Positions 12,401 to 21,282 of a stretch of DNA of 64,000 nt are shown here, piece after piece. The notes under the pieces are model-generated. The model was not told the DNA's origin. It worked only from the letters and a program-made list of their open reading frames with translations, and did not search any database. The stretch comes from Lagopus muta (lineage: Eukaryota; Chordata; Aves; Galliformes; Phasianidae), in assembly GCF_023343835.1 (NCBI RefSeq), contig NC_064443.1, positions 11,780,001 through 11,844,000 on the forward strand, in the 5' to 3' direction. Both the position numbers and the translations under genes were made by a program. Each line of letters begins with the position of its first letter. Within the stretch, counting starts at the first letter, position 1.

Positions 12401-15132
12401 GTTTTTCATGTGAAACACCTTCCTGAGGGAAGCCATGAATTTCACTCTTGAATTCTTCATGCTGAGACTTGCCTGTTTTCAGGGAATTCTCTGCCTGCAG
12501 GTTTTGGTCCTATTTACAAAGATTTGATTCCTGCAGAGGCAGATGTTTCCAAGGGCTTTAACAGATAATGCTGGCTTCCTTCTGGCCTTTAAAGTTGTAC
12601 AAAACCCTTAGATCTCATTGCCTCAAGGTGTTTGCATTTCTTATTGAAGTCCTCTGCTGGCACCTGGACCCTCAAACATGGAGCTTAAGCAAAGCAGACT
12701 AAGGAACTGAAGGAAGCAAATGAAGAAAACAGAAATATCATGCAGGGTACTTACTGTCTCCAGGCCACCACTTCATTGCAGAGATTGTTGGTGTATTCAG
12801 TATAAACTCCTGTGTGCTGATATCAAAGACTGCTGTTGTTTCCAAACCCTGAAGATAAGTTCCTTTAAAAAAATAAAAAATATCCTGGTGTATCATGAGG
12901 GTGAGCAGACAGAGGGGAAGCTGGTATGGATGTTACTGAGCTTTTGGGGTTTACCTTCCTGCTGAGAATCATGGAACACTGAAACTCCCCAGTGGCTGCA
13001 GGACACACCATCTGCAGAGATCTCCGAGGCTGTACTGGGGCACGCTGCCTGGCTGCTGGTGACCGACCCCTTCTACCACCAGAACCTACCTTCACTCTTT
13101 TTTCTGCACTGGCAAACCAAAGGCAAGCATCTCTAGCTTGCTGAGAAAATGTCATGCTTCCCCTAGGATCCCCACCTCAGCGACACGGACAGCTTGAACT
13201 CGCATCCCCTGAGAGTGTGGGTGAGAGCCTTTCATCCTACACTAACCGTGATTTCTCTGTAGCCTTACCATGTCCCAGTTCAGTCTGGGCGTAGCTTCCT
13301 ATGATCTGGTATTCAGTGGCAAGAGGAATCCATTTGGCCACCTGTTTGTCTGAGCCCAGAACCGAAATGCTTCTCATGAAGACCCGGTGGAGGAGAAATG
13401 CCACATCTCCTGAAAGCGCTCTGGGGAGAAAGCACAAGTATTTTTACACTGATGAAGTTCCAGGGATGTGATTAATGAGGCAGTGACGTGGTGGCAGTTA
13501 CTAGGCAGTACCACCTGCTGCATTTTGATTTCTGTGTTGTCATATTCAACACAATGTGTAGCGTCAGTACAGCATTGCAGGAAAAGTGATTTTTCATGCT
13601 GGTTTTGTTCCTTCTTTCATAACACACTTTGCTTAAATGTCACTGGCTCATTATTTCATTTGCTCTTGGAGGAATTATCTGTTCTCAGGAGCAGATGCCG
13701 AGCTCCTAAAACACACCGCCCAGCTCCATCGGCCCCATGTCTTTGACAGCTTTGTGAATTCTTTGTGTCTGACTTGATGTATTTTTTTTTCTTGTGGAAA
13801 AAGATTCAAAATCCATCCTGGTAACACTGTTTTATTAGCTGGTCAGCCCTATGCTATGGGGCTGGCTGATAGTGCTTTTTAGGATGCACACAGCTCTATT
13901 CCAGAAGCTGAGTACGTGCATTCTCACACCTAAAAATAAGTGGCACTGCTGTTCTCATTCACTTGACTTTACTGCAATGCTCTCAGAAGCATCAAAGCAG
14001 ACACTTCTCACTTTTAACAAATGACCGTGAGCATTTTTTTTATAATGGACCCGTGAGAGAATCAGTCATGTTGAAAAAGCAGGGAAGAATATGAACAAAG
14101 AAGCAGTTAAAATGAAATTGCTTTGATTAACAGAGATAAACTTAATAAACCCCTGTCAGCCCATCCAGAAATGTTACTTTAACTCATTTCAAAGCTGGCT
14201 TTTAAATGTCTGTCCGTGATTCAGGCTGCCTGGCACCAGGACTGTGGTTAATGAGAAGTTCCTGCTTGCCTGGTATCTCATAAGAAAAGAGCTGTGCTTC
14301 CCTGCAGCCTTAATTGAGCAGAGCACGATCCTACAGGCTGAAGCTCCTGGCATAGGGGGTCTGAGGGCAGCAAGCAGAGGTGGGGTTTTTAAAATCTGGG
14401 ATATTTTTCTTCTGAGAGAGGACTGTGGTAATTAACAACTCCAGGAGCTCTCGATGGAAAATTTCCCCTTTATCGGTGCCACTCACCATAGGAGACTGAG
14501 CTTAGCATAACAAATTATAATCCGTCATGTGATGAAAGACTGGAAAATGACTTTGAGCATCAGTGATGGTTTGTGAGGTGCAGGCATTGCTCTTCTGAAT
14601 GAGGCTTTTAAACTTGCACCTCACCTTGATCCTACTGATTGTGTACCCCACCGAGTGGCAGGGGAAGGAAGGGGGCAAAGAGTTATAAAGTGGAGCAAAC
14701 AGACGAGTTGTACGTTACAAAGAGAATCACCTGTAAACGTATGCAGATTCAGGTCCGTCTTCACTCCATCCCATCTCCTGCATCTTTTTTCGGAGGTGAA
14801 CGGCCTTTCTGACCGCTGCTTCGTACCGCTCATTCTGGCTCTGGAAGTACTGATTTTCTCTGCTAAATACCGGGTCGCTCTCGATTACGTCCACTGGAAG
14901 GCAATGAGAAGCGTTACCCCCGCCGCGTGCGCTGGTTATGAGCAGGCACACAGCGGTGCCAGCCCTACTCACCGACCGCCCGCCGCAGCCGTGTGCGCTC
15001 AGCCCCGCCGTCCAGCACGGCCGTCAGCCTCGGCACGCTGAAGGAGGCCGTCAGCCTCTCGCTGGCCAAGTCGGGGTTCACGTTGGCGCGGCCGAAGCCC
15101 TGCGTGTCCTCGGTGGTGTCCGGTAGGGCCAT
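2189..15132 (-). CDS. ACOX2: Peroxisomal acyl-CoA oxidase 2 (branched-chain/bile-acid), complete, 14 coding exons
   Basis: FAD-dependent oxidase that desaturates CoA esters of 2-methyl-branched fatty acids and C27 bile-acid intermediates in peroxisomes, making H2O2. Coding exons in transcript order: 15132-14973, 14893-14731, 13420-13269, 12862-12755, 12170-12051, 11892-11777, 11370-11198, 9973-9811, 9095-8905, 8050-7889, 6960-6855, 4401-4184, 3302-3170, 2251-2189. They total 2028 bases, 675 residues plus stop; recalled human ACOX2 has 681. All introns are GT-AG and phases fit. Visible family marks: YAQTELGHG near 150-158; KWWPGD at 189-194; GDIGPKMNF in exon 6; ACGGHGYS at 411-418; YEGEN at 436-440, where Glu437 is the expected catalytic base; HEAWNQ in exon 11; and the C-terminal peroxisomal signal SKL. 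The chosen ATG has purine -3 and G +4. ACOX1 and ACOX3 are less likely: the exon sequences and the FAM107A/FAM3D neighbours fit ACOX2. No disabling change seen. Confidence 0.96.
4402..6854 (-). other. ACOX2 intron 11, largest intron in the gene
   Basis: About 2.45 kb between the exon starting RLISS and the exon starting AHCHY. No exon, RNA gene or recognisable interspersed repeat was seen apart from the long A-run at 6407-6447. Short open frames inside, such as those near 4737-5228 and 5118-5596, overlap one another on both strands and look like chance. Confidence 0.6.
6407..6447 (+). repeat. Uninterrupted 41-base poly(A) tract
   Basis: A pure run of 41 A residues on the plus strand in ACOX2 intron 11 (antisense to the gene, so poly(U) in the pre-mRNA). 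Such a run is often the tail of a retrocopy, but no recognisable element or flanking target-site duplication was seen, so it is annotated only as a homopolymer. Its length is likely to vary between individuals and to be error-prone in assembly. Confidence 0.9.
9103..9128 (-). promoter_or_regulatory. Extended polypyrimidine tract of the ACOX2 exon 9 acceptor
   Basis: On the minus strand a nearly pure T tract (14 T, then further T-rich sequence) ends in TTAAAACAG directly before exon 9 at 9095. It is the poly-U tract of the 3' splice site for the exon that carries the ACGGHGYS and YEGEN motifs. Confidence 0.75.
9595..9668 (+). mobile_element. Old CR1 LINE 3'-end remnant in ACOX2 intron 8
   Basis: The last 40 bases, reading like GATCTTTAAGGCTGCTTTC then AACCAAGCCATTCTGATTCTA, follow the avian CR1 3' consensus with many changes. 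The 5' limit is unclear. The divergence suggests an old copy. It is antisense to ACOX2. Confidence 0.55.
13421..14730 (-). other. ACOX2 intron 2
   Basis: About 1.3 kb between the exon ending SAYVYR and the exon starting ALSGDV. No repeat, RNA gene or extra exon was recognised. Open frames here (for example 13468-13746 and 14244-14435 on the plus strand) lack any family resemblance. Confidence 0.6.
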
Positions 15133-15440
15133 CCCGGCGGCGCGGTGCGTTACTGGGGCTGCAGCGGGCTGGTGAGAGCAGCGAGCCTCCTGCTGCTATC
15201 GCTCAGCTCTGCGGGCAGCAAAACTACGGTGCACTTTGTACGCAAACCTCTGTGCTACTTAAAAAAAAAAAAAAAAAAAGAGACGCGACCTTCAGGAGCG
15301 TTTGGACTCTGCCCGTCCGCGTTGCGGCAGTGGGGAAGGGAAAGCGAGGGCGCACTAAGAGCTCCAGGTGCGGGTCTTAGGCGTTTTGTAGCTTTACTTT
15401 TAGCACTTTTCCTGCTAGAGAACAAGGGATATTACACAAG
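15133..15440 (-). promoter_or_regulatory. ACOX2 5' UTR / proximal upstream region
   Basis: Directly upstream of the ACOX2 ATG and GC-rich near the start codon. It contains a 19-base A-run at 15261-15279. The transcription start is not determinable from sequence. AGs such as CTGCCCGCAG and TCTCACCAG upstream of the ATG could be acceptors for a non-coding first exon starting in the CpG island, but this is inference. Confidence 0.45.
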
Positions 15441-15830
15441 CACATGCCATGGGTAAGGCACTCCCAGCGCCCGCCCCTTCCCGTCCCCGCCGGTTGCGAC
15501 CTTGCGCTCCCCGTGCCAAGGGGGCTTTTAGCAGGGGCCATAGTAACAGCAATGATACACAGTGCGCAGTGGGAGCCTGTGCGGATTTCTCCCTGCTTCG
15601 CCACCTTTTTACTCTCCCAAGGAACTGAAGTCCCGGGAGCTCCCATAGGCCACCTTCCTACGCCGCCCCTCGCGATCCCGAGGCCGCTGCCCTTCGGTCC
15701 GTCGCTCCGCACGCCGCCGCCCGCCTCTCCCGGCGCTCCGCCTCTCCCGGCGCTCCCGTTGCTCCGGCCCGGCTCCCGGCGCAGTAGCGCCCGCCCTGCT
15801 CACGGTGTGTGGGTGTGGGGCGGCAGAGCG
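15441..15830. promoter_or_regulatory. CpG island, probable ACOX2 promoter
   Basis: The densest run of CG dinucleotides in the window, with GC-box-like CCGCC and CGCCC motifs, lying 300-700 bases upstream of the ACOX2 start codon. Avian housekeeping-type promoters usually sit in such islands. It includes a perfect 17-base tandem duplication at 15721-15754. The island is not strand-specific, so divergent transcription towards the right is possible. Confidence 0.7.
15721..15754. repeat. Perfect 17-base tandem duplication in the CpG island
   Basis: The unit CCGCCTCTCCCGGCGCT occurs twice back to back (15721-15737 and 15738-15754) without a mismatch. It is rich in CpG and in Sp/KLF-like cores. 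Confidence 0.9.
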
Positions 15831-15932
15831 AGCCCTGCTGTGCTTTGTTCGGGGTTGGCTCAGAGCTCAGCATGCTGTAGTGTCCCGCCTTGAGCTGCCT
15901 CGGTTACTGACTAGCAATAAGGCCAAGGTAAC

Positions 15933-16122
15933 AGATAATGTGAGAGGTGATGGCCTTAAGTGGTGCCCGGGGAGGATCAAGTCGGGTAGTAGGAACAATT
16001 TGTTCTCCAGAAGAGTGGCAGTGCATTGGCACATGCTGCCTGGGGACAAATGGGTTCATCATCCCTGGAGGTGATAAAGAAAGATGTAGACGTGGCACTG
16101 AGGGACGTGGCTTTGGGCATGG
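15933..16122 (+). mobile_element. CR1 LINE fragment between ACOX2 and FAM107A
   Basis: The sequence follows the CR1 3'-UTR body: a block like GGCCTTAAGTGGTGCC, then GAGTGGCAGTGCATTGGCAC, CATCCCTGGAGGTG and GTGGCACTGAGGGACGTGG. The terminal octamer repeats are missing. Moderately diverged. It contains a glucocorticoid-response-element-like palindrome at 15992-16006. Confidence 0.85.
15992..16006. promoter_or_regulatory. Glucocorticoid/steroid-receptor response-element-like palindrome
   Basis: GGAACAATTTGTTCT fits the steroid-receptor pattern of two inverted half-sites GGAACA and TGTTCT with a 3-base spacer. It lies inside a CR1 fragment, about 860 bases upstream of the ACOX2 start codon and downstream of FAM107A. 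Binding is inferred from the motif only. Confidence 0.45.
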
Positions 16123-16299
16123 GCTGGTGTTTTGTTTCTTCAGAACTGTCCTCGTTAAGCAGTGTGAGCAGTGACTGTTAACAGTAGTTGCACAACATGC
16201 GTTTATATGTATGTATGAACACTGACACAATAGAAACTATACATCACATGCAACACCGTGCAAAAAATTGTCTTCTGTCAATATTCTGATCGTCTGCAT

Positions 16300-18845
16300 C
16301 TTCCAGATAAACCACGTTTATTTAGGAGCTTGTTCTAGGGACATAGGGGCTTAGGACCCAAATTCAGGAAATCATTTAAAAGGAAAGGACACACAAAGAT
16401 ATCCCAAAATCTCTTGCTGGGAGCATCTGCTGGGGTTGTTGGGGTCCTGCAGTGTTGGGTCTTGCCCTCTCTGCTCTGCCTGTTTTGGACTCTGTTGTTT
16501 CTCCACATCTGGAAGGATTTCTTTGGGCTCTATCTCTGTTAGCATAGTGTTTGTTAGGACAGTGCTATTTGGACACCCCTTTCCCTTCTGGACACCTGAC
16601 GCCACTCGGCAGTCCCACACTGCAGCCCCTCTTCATGCTTGATGGACACCAAGTGAAAGGAAAACACCTTGATTTTTTTCAGATAATACCAAATATTCAA
16701 GAAGATAACAGCCAAATGTTCTCCACCTGCACTGAGCACTCAGTTTCCCACCCAAGGTCTTCTGTAAGTGCCCCTGTCCCAGGCAAGGAGTGCTGATAGC
16801 GCTGATTTCACCGGTGCATATGGAGTGACAGATTGTCTCTTCTGGAGTGCATTTCCATCTGTGGCAAAATTACAAACTAATTTACTTAATTTTTTGGAGC
16901 TCTTTGATCAAGGTTACTTGATCTGTGTCGTAACTGCTCACAAAAACACAGCTCGGTATGTTCTGATTTGTTACTGAAACTGATAATTGATGGAGTATTG
17001 TAAAACATTCTGTGCAGCTCTTTACAAGTATCCTTAGCAAAATATTTTTCTCTTACAGGAATTTGGCTTTTTTTTTCTGCCTGAATAAATCCTCAATGCT
17101 GCTTCTTCCTCATGGTTTTAATTACAGGCTATATGAAAAGAAGCAAATCCTGTCAGATCTTGTTTGATCCATAAGGACCATATGCACTGGATCTCTGAAA
17201 TAACAGAGTCTTTAGAGCATGATGGGTGAGAAGCTAAGAGCTGCCAAAGGGGCAGTGCTGTGAGACAGGGCTCCCAGGGGCTGAGACCAGGCCAAGAGTT
17301 TTGAGATGTAGTGCTGTCCAGAGGCCCCATACCTGTACTGCTGCTCATGATGTGTGATATGGCTCAGATGCTTTACTTGAGCTGCCAAGCTGAGCAGCAT
17401 CCTCTGAAATGAAACACCCTGCTGGACCAGAGGGTCTGGGGAATGGGTTAGTAGCTCCTTGATAAAGATGTGATAAACGCTCCTTTTCCCTTAATTCACA
17501 TATGGATCCACTGAACATGTGGATGGTGGACACTGTTTAACTAGGTATCACCTTCCCAGCTGACCATGCCTGTTAATTCTTGCTGTTTAAGAGCCAGTGT
17601 TTGAAGGCAATCAGTGAGTTTTGCTGTTGAGGCTTTGTAGCAAGACTGAGAGAAGCTGGGATCTACCTGAAGAAGCGATTTTAGCTCTACATGTGAACAT
17701 CTCAGAGCATGAGTGCCCCGTAAATGTGATGTGCTCCAGATATCCATGGTGCAAAGGCACCATCTATGTCAGCTTTGCTCTGTCAGCAGCAGGAAGATGT
17801 TTACCTTTGTGACATGGCAACTGGCGTGAGGCAGCACTGTCCTCTGGAAGAAGGGATGAGGAGCACTGAGAAGCAGCTTTGCAGCAGTACCTCCATGCCC
17901 TGTAGCCCACAATATGTGCTGGTGTCAGCTGTGACCCCTGCCAGCATCCTGACATCAGCATGGCATCACAGGACGGGTTTTGCTGACCACTGTAGTAGCA
18001 CATGTCCAGAGTGTGGGGCTGAGGCTCAGCAGGGAGGTGCAAAGCAGTTCATCTCTGCTTCTCTTTGCCAGATCCACAGGAGCCTGCTGACTGCTCACTA
18101 CGTGCTTCCACTTACACCCATGCTGAGCCCCCAGATTCCTGCATGGAGCATTTGCCTCTCACCTGGGGCTTTCATGGGAAGTTCTGTGTATTTTATGCCT
18201 AAGCGTGGAACAGGGCAAACAGCTCAACAGCTATTTACAAGCAGGTTTGAAATGCAGCTTAAAGATGCTCGTGAAGAACAAGTGACACCTGGCCTTCCAA
18301 TGCTGAGCTGGTGTGGGCACTCAGGAGTTGATTTTTCTCGCAGTGTGATGGCACTGTTTGTCTTGTGTGGTGCTGCAATGCCACTAACCCTTGGGCTGTT
18401 CCCAGTGATACGTAGATTGTCCCTTTAGTCACCACGCTTATTTGCCAGGAGATTTCCAAAGCTGCAGCCGCCCTCCTGCTGCCCTGCTTGGTGAGCCCAC
18501 CTCCAGGGGATGCAGGTCCCCCAGCCCATGGCAATGCCCATCCCTCTGCTGACTCCCCTGGCTCACACCTTGGCCGCATCGTGAGGATTAACCAGGAGTT
18601 AGCTGGAGGTTAGTGTGCTCCCACCACTAGGGAGGAAAGGGACATTGCTTCGCTCTGCATCACCTCGTGTGAGGACCTCTTCAGTGAATACTGCACCTTT
18701 TTGATCATGAGACCTTCCTGGGATGGGAAAACCTTTTTTGTGCCTTCTACTGGAGCAAGTGTTAATGACATGAGTAGCCCCAAAGATGTGGCTGTGAGTG
18801 TCCACCATGTACAGAAGCATCAGCCTTGGTAGGTTTTGGCAGAAG
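16300..18845 (-). other. FAM107A: Probable FAM107A 3' untranslated region
   Basis: Non-coding sequence after the FAM107A stop. On the minus strand the candidate signals are ATTAAA at 17122-17117 and AATAAA at 16322-16317, giving UTRs of roughly 1.7 or 2.5 kb. The mammalian gene is also known for a long 3' UTR. A 220-codon plus-strand open frame across 17766-18428 is not supported as a gene. The true end is unknown. Confidence 0.45.
16317..16322 (-). promoter_or_regulatory. Candidate distal poly(A) signal AATAAA for FAM107A
   Basis: Canonical AATAAA on the minus strand, about 2.5 kb beyond the FAM107A stop and 1.2 kb upstream of the ACOX2 ATG. A nearer ATTAAA lies at 17122-17117. Confidence 0.35.
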
Positions 18846-21282
18846 CTACGCTGCTTTTTCTTCTCCAGTCACCGTTGATGTTCTTCTCAGATTTTCTTTG
18901 ACTTTAATGAATTCTGGTGCACGGTCTTCCTGCTTCTCCCGCTCTTTCTCCAGCTGTAATAAAGAATAGTCATTGTTATCTGACCAACCTAAAGAACAAA
19001 AGTGCAGTCTCTACCTTAAAACCCTGGGTTCATAATTGCTGCATGTCTAGTTATTATTGCCCAGAACTGAATAACTTTGTGCTGCACACTGGTGCTCTCT
19101 TTTTCCAAAGCTATGTTCACCATCAGTCTCTTTTCTAGGTACACCAGCCCACTTGGTTTTCTGCCCAGAGAGGAACATCTCCACTAGGCAAGCAGGGGTT
19201 GCTTTATCTGAAGAGCAATTTCATTGCCAGGATGAGACAGTGCAGCTGTGTGGGCTGGTAGAGAGGGATGTACCCTGGCTCCCATTTTATGGAGGGATGC
19301 CAGCACTATTCCTTGAGGGGAGCCTCAGCTACCCATCTCTTGGGTGGTTAGAACAACCTGGGGATGGCTAACAGCCTGATCCTACCTGATCCAGTCGCTG
19401 GTGCCTCTTCAGTAGCTCTTTTTCAAAGGGAGACTGCAACTTCTTGGCCTCTTCCTCTTCTTTCTTCTGCCTGAGGACCTGGTTTCGCCGTCGGTGCTCA
19501 AGAACCCTCTGCAACTCCGGCTTGCTGTCAACACTCAAGCCTCTGTAGACCAAAAGCAGACAAATGAGCTGCTCACCCACCATCCCCCTGCCTGCCTGGC
19601 AGCCCCCAGAACCCCCATCCCAAATGCTGCTGCGCTGAGGTGCTGTGCCTTTCTGTGCAGAAAGGGAAATGTGCCGTCCTACTGTTATATGTGTAGGTGA
19701 CAGCTCCAGCAGCGCTGGGGAATTTATAATAATGAAGATTTTTTTTCCACCAGCAGGGGTAGTCATTGAACTGCAGTAATTGTACTGGCAGTTCGGCTTG
19801 CTCCAGTGCTGAAGGTTTGCGATCCTTGCTGTGCCTCAGTTTAAGCTCTAATGTTTATCTCCTGCAGCTGACCCCAGCCTCTTCCCTACTTGCTTCTGCC
19901 CCCTAAATACATGTAAGTGGCTGTGCACATCAATAAACCTTTGCTGACTTCTGGTCACACTTCATTGCAGCCACAGTTTTGTGTCGCTGAACAACAAGTT
20001 ATGAAGCAGAGTTCAAGGCAGCTTTCAAATAGGTTATCTTCTGCAATAGCAACTGGGACTGGAATAATTTTGGAAGAAGTCACAGAAGTAGTTGGCTGAA
20101 ATCATGTTTCTGAGGAGGAGCTGAAGATCACAGAGCTGCCACCAGAGCCTGACCTCCCCTGGCCTGGACTGAACACTCACTGGAATCAGCAGGCTGAGGG
20201 TATTGGAAATCCCAGGGAAATACTTGCAGGAGAGGTGTTGTAACATGAGGGTTTCTGTGGCAGACAGGCCCAGGGCTTGACAGAAGGTAAGCCTGCTGTG
20301 GCTTGTTGGAGGCACAGAGTTTGCAGTGTTGCCTTTGAATTTGTTACTGCTCCTGGATTTAATCAGCCTGCCCTGTTAGTGCCCAGAGGTGTTGACTAAG
20401 ATAAAGTTTTGTTGCACAAGCTGCTGATGTGGATTGCTTTCTGCTTCTGCCTAAGGGAGAAAGCAGAAATGGGAGCAAGCACAGATCCTCCTCTCTCCTC
20501 TCTTCCCCTCAGTATGAGCATGCAGCAAACAGCAAAGCTGCCGGATTTGCTGGTGATTTAGGGTTGTGTAGAGATTCTGCTCCTCCTGCTCTCTGGGAGC
20601 GCTGTGCCAACTTCCTGGCTGCCCTAAACCTGCCCAGGAGATGATAGCGATTGTGCCAGGAGATCCTGGGCAAGGATGCTTTAACCAGGCTGTGTTACAG
20701 TGTTTTAGGAATACCTGCCTGGTTCACATGACTGCGTCAGTGCTGGAGAATGGCCTGGGCACAGTCCCTATAATTCTCCTGCTTCTGGGCAGTACCAGTA
20801 CTGAGCAATGAACCCTACTGGCAGGGTTGTTGTTGGCTGAATTAACGCCTGTGCCTGACCCTCATGGTGAGCACAGTTATTTTGAACAGAGGCTCCATTC
20901 TTTTTTGATTTGGAATCAAAGTGTGGCTGAGTGTCAGAGTGTTTTTTAGGGCATTTTGAAAATGTTTGAAAATAATCTGTCACATCAGAGAAGAGCGTTT
21001 TGGTGGGTTAAACCCCATGTCTGTGTGCAAATGGCAGGGTTTATCCCTCCCTCCAACCACAGGTGGTGCTGGTGCCAGTGCTGGGCTCTGCACTGCCGTG
21101 ACCTCCCCTCACCTCTTATGGTTCATCAGCAGCTCTCGGTGCAGCTCCTGATGGCTCTTGGAGGCTTTGACAGGGTTGAGAAGCTTTTTAGGTTTGATCA
21201 GGTCTGGGTTCCCATCTATGCAGTCCGGGTGAGTCAGGATGCTCCCACTGTCAGAGTGCTCCTGCTGTATTTCTGTGTACAT
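18846..21282 (-). CDS. FAM107A: FAM107A (DRR1/TU3A), actin-associated coiled-coil protein, complete
   Basis: Small stress- and glucocorticoid-responsive protein that, in mammals, binds and bundles F-actin and acts in nucleus, cytoplasm and at synapses and focal adhesions. Coding exons: 21282-21113, 19542-19386, 18953-18846; 435 bases, 144 residues, the same length as human. The phases fit (R57 is split AG|A). Diagnostic stretches are [15 protein letters not shown] at 27-41, [15 protein letters not shown] at 43-57, [13 protein letters not shown] at 66-78 and [13 protein letters not shown] near 121-133. Residues 62-118 are a charged, heptad-like coiled coil with a basic RRRN...RQKK cluster that could act as a nuclear signal. 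The ATG is five bases into an exon with a strong acceptor (CTTGTCTTCCAG), so 5' non-coding exons must lie to the right, not located. The -3 base is T, a weak Kozak context. FAM107B is less likely given the neighbours ACOX2 and FAM3D. Confidence 0.95.

Noticed and set aside
17766-18428. 220-codon plus-strand open frame
   Set aside because: It lies antisense in the probable FAM107A 3' UTR, resembles no known protein and overlaps other chance frames in GC-rich sequence.
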